Shown here in pieces: positions 44,048 through 52,460 of a stretch of 64,000 bases of DNA. The stretch covers positions 186,001 through 250,000 of the forward strand of contig NZ_FORH01000008.1 in NCBI RefSeq assembly GCF_900113955.1, written 5' to 3'. Each line of letters begins with the position of its first letter. Position 1 is the first letter of the stretch. The DNA comes from Celeribacter neptunius. Its GTDB lineage: Bacteria; Pseudomonadota; Alphaproteobacteria; Rhodobacterales; Rhodobacteraceae. Position numbers and translations under genes: made by a program. The notes under the pieces are model-generated. The model saw only the letters and a list, made by a program, of their open reading frames with translations. It searched no databases and was not told the origin of the DNA.

Positions 44048-44989
44048 ATGCTCGGCAAAACCGCAAATGGCCTCTACTGGATGTTCCGCTATCTGGAACG
44101 GGCCGAAAATACCTCTCGCCTTGTCGAAACCGGTCAGCGCATCGGCCTGACCCGGCTGGGTCAGGATGACGATGAATGGGGCTCGGTGATGCAATCGGCC
44201 TCTGTGCTGAATGGCTATAATGCCTCTCATGACGAGGTGACGAAAGACGCGGCGATCGACTGGATGCTGCGCTCAAAGGACAACCCGGCGTCGGTGCTCT
44301 CGACGATTTCGGAAGCCCGGCAGAACGCCCGCATGGTGCGCACGGCTCTGACCCATGAGGTCTGGGAGGCGATGAACGGCTGTTACATGGCCGCCAGGGA
44401 GGCGCTGGCGCGCAAGGTCTCGGAACGCGATCTGCCGGCGGTCCTGGGCCTCATCCGACAACGCACGGCGCTGGTGCGCGGCGCCACCCATGGCACGATG
44501 CTGCGCAACGACATCTATAATTTCGTCCGCATCGGCACCTTTCTCGAACGCGCCGATGCCACCGGGCGCATCCTGGACGTGAAATATTACGTGCTCCTGC
44601 CCTCGGCCATGGCGGTCGGCTCCTCGATCGACAATGTGCATTGGGAAACCATCCTGCGTTCGGTCTCGGCCCGCGGCGGCTTCCGCATGGCCTATGGCTC
44701 TCAGGTCAACGCCCATGACATCGCGCAATTCCTGATCCTTGATCGGCGGATGCCGCGCTCGCTGAATTTCTGCGCCACCAAGATCCATGCCAACCTGCGC
44801 CATCTGGCGACGGATTACGGCACCGAGCCGCAGTCGCTGGTGATGTCGCAGACGCTGGTCGATCGTTTCCTGAAACATGATATCGACTCGGTTTTCGACT
44901 ATGGTCTGCATGAATATATCCAGACCGTGTTGAGCACCCTTGGCCGGCTCGGCGGTCAGATCGAAAAAGACTACCGGTTCTACGAGTGA
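44048..44989 (+). CDS. Alpha-E domain protein
   Basis: All-helical protein of 313 residues (formerly DUF403). It begins MLGKTANGLYWMFRYLERAENTSRLVETG and contains FLERADATGRILDVKYYVLLPS, which is the family pattern. Function is unknown; it is nearly always adjacent to the circularly permuted ATP-grasp protein, and fusions of the two are known. The gap to the upstream gene is 4 bp. Confidence 0.9.
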   Translation: MLGKTANGLYWMFRYLERAENTSRLVETGQRIGLTRLGQDDDEWGSVMQSASVLNGYNASHDEVTKDAAIDWMLRSKDNPASVLSTISEARQNARMVRTALTHEVWEAMNGCYMAAREALARKVSERDLPAVLGLIRQRTALVRGATHGTMLRNDIYNFVRIGTFLERADATGRILDVKYYVLLPSAMAVGSSIDNVHWETILRSVSARGGFRMAYGSQVNAHDIAQFLILDRRMPRSLNFCATKIHANLRHLATDYGTEPQSLVMSQTLVDRFLKHDIDSVFDYGLHEYIQTVLSTLGRLGGQIEKDYRFYE

Positions 44990-44994
44990 GCGAC

Positions 44995-45798
44995 ATGCGT
45001 CTCCATATTCGACATACGACCAAATATTCCTTTGAAAACCCCGTGACCTACGGGCTGCAACAGCTGCGCAAGACGCCGAAGAGCGATCATGGGCAAGAGG
45101 TGATTGCCTGGCAGACTTCGGTGATTGGCGGGCAAAAGGAGCTTTCCTATCACGACCACATGAACAATCTGGTCGAGCTGATTTCCTTTGAACGCGACGC
45201 CACCGAGCTCACCGTGTCCTGCGAAGGTACGGTCGAGATTGCCGAGACCCATGGCGTGGTCGGTCAGCACCGCGGGCCGTCGCCCTTGTGGCTCTTCGAC
45301 AAGGTGACGCCGCTCACCAAACCGGGGGCGGGCGTGCGGGCCCTGATCAAACAGGTCGAGGGCGACAGCGAGCTTGACCGTTTGCATGCGCTCTCGCGTG
45401 CGGTGGGCGCCGCGATCAAATATGAGATCGGCGCCTCGCACCCGGAATGGAGCGCAGAGGAGGCCCTCAGCGAAGGCAAGGGCGTCTGTCAGGACCACGC
45501 CCATGCCTTTATCGCCTGTGCCCGCGAGATGGGATTCCCGGCGCGCTATGTCTCCGGCTATCTGATGATGGATGACCGGCAGCTGCAGGACGCCACGCAT
45601 GCCTGGGCCGAGGCGCATGTGCGCGGGCTCGGTTGGGTCGGTTTCGACGTTTCCAACGAAATTTGCCCGGATCAGCGCTATGTCAGGGTCGCAACGGGGC
45701 TGGACTATACGGATGCTGCCCCTGTAACAGGGACGCGATATGGCGGCGAGGGCGAGACTCTCTCCGTCGAGATCGAAGTGGTGCAGCAACAACAATAA
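44995..45798 (+). CDS. Transglutaminase-like cysteine protease
   Basis: Protein of 267 residues. The bacterial N-terminal beta domain (MRLHIRHTTKYSFENPVTYGLQQLR) precedes a transglutaminase core with catalytic Cys in GKGVCQDHAHAFIA, His in THAWAEAHV and Asp in WVGFDVSNE. It probably cleaves or forms an amide bond in the peptide handled by this operon. The ATG at 44995 is preferred; a GTG at 44986 overlaps the previous stop. Confidence 0.9.
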   Translation: MRLHIRHTTKYSFENPVTYGLQQLRKTPKSDHGQEVIAWQTSVIGGQKELSYHDHMNNLVELISFERDATELTVSCEGTVEIAETHGVVGQHRGPSPLWLFDKVTPLTKPGAGVRALIKQVEGDSELDRLHALSRAVGAAIKYEIGASHPEWSAEEALSEGKGVCQDHAHAFIACAREMGFPARYVSGYLMMDDRQLQDATHAWAEAHVRGLGWVGFDVSNEICPDQRYVRVATGLDYTDAAPVTGTRYGGEGETLSVEIEVVQQQQ

Positions 45799-45810
45799 GG
45801 GCTGGCGCAA

Positions 45811-46542
45811 ATGACCTATTGCGTGGGCATGATGCTCGATAAGGGCCTCGTCATGATGTCGGACACCCGGACCAATGCCGGTGTCGACAATATTTCCACC
45901 TTCAAGAAGATGTTCACCTGGGAGGTCCCGGGCGAACGTATTCTGACGGTGATGACGGCGGGCAATCTGGCGACGACGCAGGCACTTGTGTCTTTGCTCG
46001 ACGAGCGCACCAAGGCGCCCGAGGACCGCGAGCCCTCGATCCTTTCGGCGCCTTCGATGTTTCAGGTCGCGCGTCAGGTGGCCAAGACGCTGAAATCGGT
46101 GATCGCCACCCATGCCGACGAAGGCCAGCGTGCCGACAGCGCTTTCAATGCCACGGTGCTTCTGGGCGGTCAGATCAAGGGCTCGCCGCCGCGTCTCTTC
46201 CTGATCTATCCCGAGGGCAATTTCATCGAGGCGGGGGCGGAGACCCCGTTCTTCCAGATCGGCGAGACCAAATACGGCAAGCCCATTCTGGTGCGCGCCT
46301 ATGATCCGGAGATGTCCTTTGAGGAGGCGGTGAAGCTGATGCTCGTGTCCTTCGACAGCACGGTGAAGGCGAACCTCTCCGTCGGTCTGCCGTTCGATCT
46401 GCAGGTCATCGAGCGCGACACCTACAAGGTGGCGCAACAGTGCCGGATTGCCGCGGACGATCCCTATTATCTCGAGATTTCAACGAGCTGGGGCGAGGCT
46501 TTGAAATCGGCGATGGACAGCCTGCCGAGTTTCAAATTCTGA
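45811..46542 (+). CDS. Anbu, proteasome-related Ntn hydrolase
   Basis: Protein of 243 residues. After removal of Met1, Thr2 becomes the N-terminal nucleophile (MTYCVGMMLDKGLVMMSDTRTN), with the Asp of SDTRTN and a lysine in FKKMF as in proteasome beta-type subunits. There is no propeptide. Anbu (ancestral beta subunit) forms open helical or dodecameric rings in characterised species. It ends the operon. A physiological substrate is not established anywhere to my knowledge. Confidence 0.9.
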   Translation: MTYCVGMMLDKGLVMMSDTRTNAGVDNISTFKKMFTWEVPGERILTVMTAGNLATTQALVSLLDERTKAPEDREPSILSAPSMFQVARQVAKTLKSVIATHADEGQRADSAFNATVLLGGQIKGSPPRLFLIYPEGNFIEAGAETPFFQIGETKYGKPILVRAYDPEMSFEEAVKLMLVSFDSTVKANLSVGLPFDLQVIERDTYKVAQQCRIAADDPYYLEISTSWGEALKSAMDSLPSFKF

Positions 46543-46559
46543 CGCCTCAGGGTGTCGCG

Positions 46560-47552
46560 CTATGGCGTTTCCAGACTCAGGTTCGGCTTCGGCATGAGCC
46601 CCGGCTGCAACCCGCGTTCCACGTAATCCCAGGTCGCCATGGCGATCATTGCGGCATTGTCGGTGGCCCATTTCATCGGCGGCAGGCAGAGCTCTACGCC
46701 ATGTTTTGCGGCCACCTTGCCCATCGCGTCGCGCAATTGCGGTGAGGCGGCGACACCGCCGACGATCACCAGAGAGCGGGGTTTGCACGCGTCCAGCGCC
46801 CGATCCGCCTTGGCCGCCAGAACATCCATGCAGGCCGCGACGAAAGAGGCGGACATGTCCTCGACCGAGACTTCGGGGTGTTTTTCGATATGCCGGGCGA
46901 CCGAGGATTTGAGACCGGAGAATGAAAACTCATAGGCCTCGTTCTTCATCGGCCGGGGCAGGCGCAAGACCGGCTGACCGGCCTTGGCCGCCTTGTCGAT
47001 GGCAGGTCCGCCGGGCATGCCGAGCCCGAGCATCCGCGCCACCTTGTCATAGCTTTCGCCCACCGAGTCGTCCCGCGTCGACCCCAGAAGCCGGTAGGAC
47101 CAGGCGTCCTTGAGCTCCGCGATCAACGTATGCCCGCCGGAGACCAGCATGATCACCGCCGGGAATTCCGTCCGACCGCTTTCGAGCGCGACGGAACGGA
47201 TGTGACCGCGCAGGTGGTTGACGCCATAGGCCGGCACATCCCACGCCATGGACAGCGCTTCCGCCGTGGAGAGGCCAACGAGAAGCGAGCCGATCAGGCC
47301 GGGTCCCCGGGTGACGCCGATGGCGGTGAGGTCTGCGGGCGTGACCGAGGCCTCTTCCATGACGCCCTGAACCGTCGGCAGAATCGCCTCGAGATGGGCG
47401 CGTGAGGCCAGTTCCGGGTAGACCCCGCCGAAGGCCTCGTGGATCTCGAATTGCGACACCGTCCGGATCGCCGCGACATGGCCCGCACGGTCGACCAGCG
47501 CCACCGATGTGTCGTCGCAAGAGGTCTCGATGCCGAGGATCAACCCGCTCAT
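46560..47552 (-). CDS. tsaD: tRNA threonylcarbamoyltransferase TsaD
   Basis: ASKHA-fold protein of 330 residues. The metal-binding histidines are in the NHLRGH motif. The start GLILGIETSCDDTSVALVD and SGGHTLIAEL are typical. It transfers threonylcarbamoyl to A37 of ANN-decoding tRNAs in complex with TsaB and TsaE. The ATG at 47552 overlaps the tsaC stop (ATGA); the open extension upstream lies within tsaC. Only 17 bp separate its end from the convergent Anbu gene. Confidence 0.95.
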   Translation of the reverse strand: MSGLILGIETSCDDTSVALVDRAGHVAAIRTVSQFEIHEAFGGVYPELASRAHLEAILPTVQGVMEEASVTPADLTAIGVTRGPGLIGSLLVGLSTAEALSMAWDVPAYGVNHLRGHIRSVALESGRTEFPAVIMLVSGGHTLIAELKDAWSYRLLGSTRDDSVGESYDKVARMLGLGMPGGPAIDKAAKAGQPVLRLPRPMKNEAYEFSFSGLKSSVARHIEKHPEVSVEDMSASFVAACMDVLAAKADRALDACKPRSLVIVGGVAASPQLRDAMGKVAAKHGVELCLPPMKWATDNAAMIAMATWDYVERGLQPGLMPKPNLSLETP

Positions 47553-48142
47553 ACCAGAACCTCCCGAATTTCCGCATCGGTCACCACCCCGTGGCGTTCG
47601 ATCCGCACCGGTTCCAGCGTACAATTGACGATGGTCGAGGGGGCCGGGGCGGCGCCCTTGCCCGGCACGGTCAGGTCCGGCGTGCCTTCGAGCTGCGCGC
47701 GCGCCTCATCGGTGGTTGCCGGCGTGACGGCGCCGGAGCGATTGGCGGATGTGACCATCAAAGGCCCGGCAAGCCGCAAGGCCTCAAGCAGCAGCGCATT
47801 GTCGGGAATGCGGATGGCGATCTCGGACCGGTCCATGAGCCAGCCGGGCGCGCGCATCGGGTCGAGCGCAAGCACCAGCGTCAGCGCGCCGGGCACATAG
47901 GCGCTGTTCAAAAGTTTGACCGCAGGCGCGGGGATCACCGCGCCAAGCCCGGCAATCTGCTCCACCCCGGCGACCATGATCGGCAGGTTCTTGTCGCGCG
48001 GGCGTTGTTTCAGTTCGTAAATGCGATCCACGGCTGTGGTGTGCGCGGGCGACGCGGCCAGGCCAAGCACCGTATCCGTGGGCATCAGCACCACGCCGCC
48101 CTCGGCGAGGGTCTTGGCAATCTGCTCTGCGGACACACTCAT
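47549..48142 (-). CDS. tsaC: L-threonylcarbamoyladenylate synthase (TsaC/YrdC type)
   Basis: YrdC-domain protein of 197 residues. GGVVLMPTDTVLGLAA and KQRPRDKNLPIMV (KxR...K/S-x-N) form the nucleotide- and threonine-binding site; SANRSG is the late motif. It makes threonylcarbamoyl-AMP from threonine, bicarbonate and ATP. No Sua5 C-terminal domain. Coupled to tsaB and tsaD by 4-nt overlaps on both sides. Confidence 0.93.
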   Translation of the reverse strand: MSVSAEQIAKTLAEGGVVLMPTDTVLGLAASPAHTTAVDRIYELKQRPRDKNLPIMVAGVEQIAGLGAVIPAPAVKLLNSAYVPGALTLVLALDPMRAPGWLMDRSEIAIRIPDNALLLEALRLAGPLMVTSANRSGAVTPATTDEARAQLEGTPDLTVPGKGAAPAPSTIVNCTLEPVRIERHGVVTDAEIREVLV

Positions 48143-48780
48143 TCCAGCACCTCGACAATCGGCCAGGCCCGGGCCTCCGGCGCGGGCGTCGGGGCCGCCA
48201 AAGCCAGCTTGAGCATGGTTTCCATCGCGGCCATATTGGTCACGGGCGATGCGTGGCCCTCAACTTCGATATTCCCGGCGAGATCGTAATCATCCATGTT
48301 TTGGATCTGCTCTAAAGCAGATTTTTCCAGACAATGTTCGTAATGTACGAGCTTTCCGCCCGTCGCGTCAGGCTCATAGATCCCGAAATGCACATGCGGG
48401 CGCGCCGCGCGGCGCAGGATCGCGACGGGTTTCGCACTGCCATTCGAATGTCCGGCGACCTCGGCGCCCAACAGCTTGAACGCGGGCAGGGCCAGAATCG
48501 GAAGAGACAGGGCGAACCCCAGAGCATTGGCAAAAGCGGCGGCGGTGCGGGTGACGCCCAGCCCGCCGGGACCGATGTCGCAGGCGATGAGGCTGAGATC
48601 ATTCAACTCGGCCCCGATTTCGCTCAACCCTGTCTCCAAGAGCATGCGATAGTCGCGCGAGCCGGCCAGCGCCTCAACCGTCGAACTGTCGAAGATAATC
48701 GCATCGCCGCGCCCGAGCGCCAGCGCGGGCACGCCGTTCGAGGCTTGAAGCAACAGGGTGATAGATGTGCCGGTCGTCAT
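48139..48780 (-). CDS. tsaB: t6A biosynthesis protein TsaB
   Basis: Protein of 213 residues with the half-size ASKHA fold of TsaB/YeaZ. GPGGLGVTRTAAAFANALGFAL is the diagnostic segment (family GPGSFTGLRIG). The N-terminus lacks the usual D-T-S (LLLQASNG here), as in divergent alphaproteobacterial TsaB. It is the scaffold that activates TsaD. It is divergent enough that automatic annotation might call it hypothetical. Confidence 0.85.
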   Translation of the reverse strand: MTTGTSITLLLQASNGVPALALGRGDAIIFDSSTVEALAGSRDYRMLLETGLSEIGAELNDLSLIACDIGPGGLGVTRTAAAFANALGFALSLPILALPAFKLLGAEVAGHSNGSAKPVAILRRAARPHVHFGIYEPDATGGKLVHYEHCLEKSALEQIQNMDDYDLAGNIEVEGHASPVTNMAAMETMLKLALAAPTPAPEARAWPIVEVLE

Positions 48781-49262
48781 GCGAGCGCCTCCAGAACCTG
48801 GGTCCAGCGTGGCGCATCAGAGGTGAGCGTCAGGACCCGCGCAGTCTCTTCCTCACCGAACCCGATGCGGATCGACAGAGGGGCGTCGAAATAGCCTTCG
48901 ATCCGCTCGCCCCATTCGATGACGGAAATCCCGGTCTCGAGATAGTCTTCCAGCCCGAGGTGATAGAATTCCTGCGCGCCTTTCAATCGATAAGCATCGA
49001 CATGCAACAGCGGGCCCTTGGGGGTCTCGTAGATATTGGCAATCGTATAGGTCGGGCTGGTCACCGCCTCGTCACAGCCCATTGCGCGCACGAGCGCGCG
49101 GGTGAATGTGGTCTTGCCGGCCGCCAATGCGCCGTCGAGCAACACCACATCGCCGGCGCGCAAATGCTCCGCCAGCGCGGAGGCGATCCGCGCCGTGTCG
49201 TCTTCGCTCGCAACTGTGATGTGCTTTTCCGCCACGTTCCCTGCCACCGTCGGCCCGTTCAA
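48777..49262 (-). CDS. tsaE: t6A biosynthesis ATPase TsaE
   Basis: P-loop ATPase of 161 residues. Walker A is GALAAGKTTFTRAL; TSPTYTIANIYE and HVDAYRL are family-specific; ISVIEWGERI is Walker B-like. It resets the TsaBD complex. First gene of tsaE-tsaB-tsaC-tsaD, each junction being an ATGA overlap. An in-frame later start is possible but MNGPT has no competitor with a better ribosome site. Confidence 0.92.
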   Translation of the reverse strand: MNGPTVAGNVAEKHITVASEDDTARIASALAEHLRAGDVVLLDGALAAGKTTFTRALVRAMGCDEAVTSPTYTIANIYETPKGPLLHVDAYRLKGAQEFYHLGLEDYLETGISVIEWGERIEGYFDAPLSIRIGFGEEETARVLTLTSDAPRWTQVLEALA

Positions 49263-49318
49263 TTCCCCTGCGATTTAGGCCAATCGGCGGCAAAGGTCCA
49301 TGCCCTGCGGGCGAGGGG

Positions 49319-49354
49319 CGCCCGGTCTCAACTCCAGTCTCAGCTCCGGCCTCA
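49319..49354 (-). repeat. 12-bp tandem repeat starting on the dtd stop codon
   Basis: On the minus strand three consecutive units TGAGGCCGGAGC, TGAGACTGGAGT, TGAGACCGGGCG begin exactly at the dtd stop codon. Because the period is a multiple of three, this gives three in-frame TGA codons in a row. Confidence 0.75.
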
Positions 49355-49792
49355 GCTTTCGGTGTCGAGCCAGATCGTCACCGGGCCGTCATTCACCAGC
49401 GAGACTTTCATATCGGCGCCGAATATGCCGTTCTCACTGGGCACGCCCTCGGCCACCAGCCGTTCTGTGAAATACTCGTAGAGCTCCTTGCCGCGATCCG
49501 GCGCGGCGGCGGTGGAGAAACCGGGGCGATTGCCCTTGGTCTCGGCGGCGAGCGTGAACTGGCTGACCACCAATGCGGTGCCGCCAATGTCGCGGACCGA
49601 GAGGTTCATCTTGTCCGCCTCGTCCTTGAAAATCCGCATCTTGGCAATCTTGGCCGCGAGCTTGTCGGCCTGGGCCTCGCCGTCCTCGCGCATGGCGCAG
49701 ACCAGCACCAGAAGCCCCGGGCCGCTTTGCCCGACCACCTCGCCATCGACCTTCACCGCGGCTTCGGAAATTCGTTGGATGAGGGCGCGCAT
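49352..49792 (-). CDS. dtd: D-aminoacyl-tRNA deacylase
   Basis: DTD of 146 residues with both active-site motifs: SQFTL ([11 protein letters not shown]) and NDGPVTI (family NxGPVT, Gly-cisPro). It hydrolyses D-amino acids and glycine mischarged on tRNA. It begins [17 protein letters not shown], as in the family. It lies downstream of a sugar kinase gene with a 14-bp gap, and upstream of tsaE on the same strand, so translation quality-control genes are adjacent. Confidence 0.95.
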   Translation of the reverse strand: MRALIQRISEAAVKVDGEVVGQSGPGLLVLVCAMREDGEAQADKLAAKIAKMRIFKDEADKMNLSVRDIGGTALVVSQFTLAAETKGNRPGFSTAAAPDRGKELYEYFTERLVAEGVPSENGIFGADMKVSLVNDGPVTIWLDTES

Positions 49793-49806
49793 GTAGGGGC
49801 TCCGTC

Positions 49807-50730
49807 TTAGGTCAGTTCGTGATCCCAGGGCGGGTTGGCGCCGGCGCGGCTGACGGTCACGGCGGCGGCTTTCGCCCCAAGGGAGAGCGCCGATGCGAGG
49901 GTTTCCGCGTCGAGCTCTGCCAGTGCCTGTTTGGTCAATTTTCCCGCCCGTTGCAACCCGGCCAGAAGCCCGGCGTTGAACGTGTCGCCGGCGCCGACGG
50001 TGTCGACCACCTCGACGCGTTCGGCCTTGATATGGGTGGTGCCATGGGCGGTGACGCCCTTGACGCCTTCGGAGCCCATGGTGAGGCAGACCAGCTTGAC
50101 GCCCTTCGCGAGAAGCGCCGCGATATGGGCGTCGATGTCGCCATCGCCCATCAGCCAGAGAAGGTCCTCGTCAGAGACTTTGACGATATCGGCATGCGCC
50201 AGCATATGTTCGATCCGTGCACGATACCGGGCTTCGTCCTTGATGAACCCGGGGCGAATGTTCGGGTCGATCATGGTGACGCGGGTGGCGGAGGCGCGCA
50301 CGAACAGGCTCTCATAGGCCGCGCCGCAGGGCTCGACCGGCAGCGAGATGCCGCCACAGAACAGCGCCTCGACCGTGTCGGGCAGGGCGGGCAGATCGGC
50401 CTCGGAGAGCATCCGCCCGGCGGTGTTCTCGTCATAGAAGGCGTAGGTGGCGTGGCCATCGACCAGCTTGACGAAGGCGACGGTACAGGGGCGATCCTTG
50501 GTCACCGCGAGTTCCGTGTTCACATGGCTCTCGGCAAGTTTTTCCTTGAGCAATTCGCCAAAGAAATCCGTCGAAAACCCGGTGAAGAACCCGGTTTCGG
50601 CGCCCAGTCGGCTGAGCGCCACGGCGGTGTTGAACACCGCGCCGCCGGCGTAAGGCGCATAGGCGTCTTCGCCCAGCGTGGTGGTGCGGGGCAGCATGTC
50701 GATCAGGGCTTCGCCAGCGCAGAGGATCAT
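49807..50730 (-). CDS. PfkB-family sugar kinase (probable fructokinase)
   Basis: Ribokinase-type protein of 307 residues. The N-terminal [20 protein letters not shown] and C-terminal [17 protein letters not shown] (catalytic Asp in GAGD) are the two PfkB signatures. GEALIDMLP at the start is typical of fructokinases. A LacI-type palindrome sits between its predicted -35 and -10 boxes, so sugar-dependent derepression is likely. GGAG precedes the ATG. Confidence 0.88.
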   Translation of the reverse strand: MILCAGEALIDMLPRTTTLGEDAYAPYAGGAVFNTAVALSRLGAETGFFTGFSTDFFGELLKEKLAESHVNTELAVTKDRPCTVAFVKLVDGHATYAFYDENTAGRMLSEADLPALPDTVEALFCGGISLPVEPCGAAYESLFVRASATRVTMIDPNIRPGFIKDEARYRARIEHMLAHADIVKVSDEDLLWLMGDGDIDAHIAALLAKGVKLVCLTMGSEGVKGVTAHGTTHIKAERVEVVDTVGAGDTFNAGLLAGLQRAGKLTKQALAELDAETLASALSLGAKAAAVTVSRAGANPPWDHELT

Positions 50731-50758
50731 CGGTGTCTCCTATCGTCAGATTGCCCCG

Positions 50759-50788
50759 TTTGTAGGGCTGATAGCGCTATCATATCAA
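50759..50788 (-). promoter_or_regulatory. LacI-type operator within the sugar-kinase promoter
   Basis: TGATAGCGCTATCA (50769-50782) is a perfect 14-bp palindrome with a central CG. It lies wholly within the 18-bp spacer between a predicted -35 TTGATA (50783-50788, minus strand) and -10 TACAAA (50759-50764). This is a classical repressor arrangement; no lacI-type gene is in the window. Confidence 0.7.
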
Positions 50789-50799
50789 GAAGAATCCGC

Positions 50800-51951
50800 T
50801 CAGTAGCCCTGCTGGTTCATCGCCACGAAATATCCGACGACAGCGGCAACGATCAGGCCGAGGATCACGGCAAAGGCAATCTTGACCGCGGAATAGGGGC
50901 GTTCGCCCTGGACCTGTCCGGTGCGGCCGTTGACGACGAAACGGTAGCTCTTGCCGCGAAACTTGTAGGCGGCGGTCCAGACCGGCAGGAGGATGTGCTT
51001 ATAGGTGATGTCGCCGTAGCGCGGGGTCATCTGATGGATGCGCTGGCGATCGCCCCCGATGTCGAATTTGATATCGCGGGTGATGACCCGCTCCATCTGA
51101 TCGCGGGCATGGGAAAACCCGCCATCGAGCGAGACGGTATAGGATTCGGCGCGATAGCCGGCGAGATAATCGGGGATATAGGGCTCGAGCGCAGCCAGAT
51201 CCCAGGGCGCAAGCCCGCTGACATATTTGACCGGCAAGGCGGAGCTGGCAACGACCAGCACATCGTCGAAAAACCGCGCGACCTGGCCACGGACGCGGCG
51301 CCATTTGGTCCGGCGGCGGCGCTGGGTTTTACCGTTGACCTGTACGGTGGTGTAATAGTCCGTGCCGCGCTCGCCGGAATACTCCGTTTCGGTCTGGGCG
51401 TCGAAGGTCCAATATGGCATGTAGATGCCGTTCAGCTTGCGCCCCTTGCGGGCATATTGCTTGAGCGCGTTGGGCGCGAACCAGAGCTGTCCGAGCCAGT
51501 CGTTCATCGCCTGATGGGCGCGTTCTTCGGACATGGCAAAGGGCAGCACGCCCTGCGGCTTGATCTGACGATGCGCGCCGGTGTCGGTGACCACGGGGGT
51601 CGCGCAATAGGGGCATTCCGTGGCGTGGACCGTGTCGTCGAGCGTGAGCCGCGCGCCGCAATTGGGGCAGGTGGTGGTGCGCACCTCTTCGGTGACCGGC
51701 GCGGTCTCCGGGGCGCCCTCGAGGGCGAGCTGAAACAGGTCACCGTGATGCAGATGGCCGGGGGCGCGGGCGGCGTCGAAATCCATTTCGCGCGGCGGCA
51801 TGGCGCCGCCGGTCTCGATGGTCTCATGGGCGCCGCAATGGGTGCAGACAAGATCGCCCCGCTCCGGATCGAAACGCATGTCCGCCCCACAGGCGGTACA
51901 GGGGAAACGATGGTCGTCCGAAAGGGCGGAGTTCTTTTCGTTCGGAGCCAT
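50800..51951 (-). CDS. Zinc-ribbon membrane protein (YdjG-like)
   Basis: Protein of 383 residues with two N-terminal zinc ribbons, Cys18/21/36/39 (CTAC...CTHC) and Cys95/98/113/116 (CPNC...CPYC). A conserved middle region follows (IYMPYWTFDAQTETEYSGERG), and a single membrane helix lies near the C-terminus (IAFAVILGLIVAAVVGYFVA). It resembles the Bacillus YdjG type, which acts with an SPFH protein and PspA at the membrane. A partner SPFH gene is at 54662-55780. TFIIB-like ribbons alone would not justify a DNA-binding role here. Confidence 0.75.
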   Translation of the reverse strand: MAPNEKNSALSDDHRFPCTACGADMRFDPERGDLVCTHCGAHETIETGGAMPPREMDFDAARAPGHLHHGDLFQLALEGAPETAPVTEEVRTTTCPNCGARLTLDDTVHATECPYCATPVVTDTGAHRQIKPQGVLPFAMSEERAHQAMNDWLGQLWFAPNALKQYARKGRKLNGIYMPYWTFDAQTETEYSGERGTDYYTTVQVNGKTQRRRRTKWRRVRGQVARFFDDVLVVASSALPVKYVSGLAPWDLAALEPYIPDYLAGYRAESYTVSLDGGFSHARDQMERVITRDIKFDIGGDRQRIHQMTPRYGDITYKHILLPVWTAAYKFRGKSYRFVVNGRTGQVQGERPYSAVKIAFAVILGLIVAAVVGYFVAMNQQGY

Positions 51952-51962
51952 TTTTACCTCTA

Positions 51963-51968
51963 TTTAAC
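51963..51968. promoter_or_regulatory. TTTAAC element upstream of CZB protein 1
   Basis: TTTAAC, 55 bp before the start at 52024. Comparable TTAAC/GTTAA elements precede the three other CZB genes (52899, 53543, 54170). CtrA half-sites in Rhodobacterales are TTAAC-like, so this may be one; a single hexamer is weak evidence alone. Confidence 0.3.
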
Positions 51969-52023
51969 AGGGACGTGGCAAGACATGCGGCGATTCAGTT
52001 CAGTGCATAGGAGAAGGGGTAAC

Positions 52024-52434
52024 ATGGCTGTAGCATCTAGCAGAAGCGAGACACAAATTCGCGATGCAATTTGTGCCCATGGGGACTGGCGTCGCGCGCT
52101 TGACAAGAGCATCGATCATGGGGTTCTCGACAAGTCGGCCGCAGAGATTGCAGACAATACGCAATGTGCGTTTGGCCAATGGCTGACTGAGCTGGAAGGG
52201 GAGCAGCAGGCGGGCAGCCCGTCGATGCAAAAACTCGAGATGGTGAAGCGTATTCACGCCCGGTTTCACACCGAAGCGGGACAAATCGCCCATGAGGTCG
52301 AGCTGGGAAACCACGCTGAGGCCCGCAAGATTTTCGATGACAATCATTTCCGGCGGGTGACCAATTCGCTGGTGCTCAATCTGCATGATTGGCGCAAGGA
52401 TTTCCCCAGTGCTTTGGGCGCCTCGGGCGCATAG
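52024..52434 (+). CDS. Stand-alone CZB zinc-binding protein 1
   Basis: Protein of 136 residues consisting of one CZB (chemoreceptor zinc-binding) domain. The ligand set His19 (AHGDW), Cys48 (CAFGQW), His78 and His82 (IHARFH) has the spacing of the known DgcZ site. There is no chemoreceptor, GGDEF or membrane part. Unlike copies 2-4 it lacks a second cysteine four residues before the ligand cysteine (ADNTQC). The C-terminus carries NSLVLNLHDWRKDF. AGGAGAAGGGG precedes the ATG. It is divergent from the zinc-ribbon gene. Confidence 0.85.
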   Translation: MAVASSRSETQIRDAICAHGDWRRALDKSIDHGVLDKSAAEIADNTQCAFGQWLTELEGEQQAGSPSMQKLEMVKRIHARFHTEAGQIAHEVELGNHAEARKIFDDNHFRRVTNSLVLNLHDWRKDFPSALGASGA

Positions 52435-52460
52435 GACGGCGCGGGCGGGGCCGGTGCCTG

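Noticed and set aside
47553-47624. 24-codon extension of tsaD
   Set aside because: It lies in another frame of tsaC; the ATGA overlap at 47549-47552 matches the other junctions of the operon.
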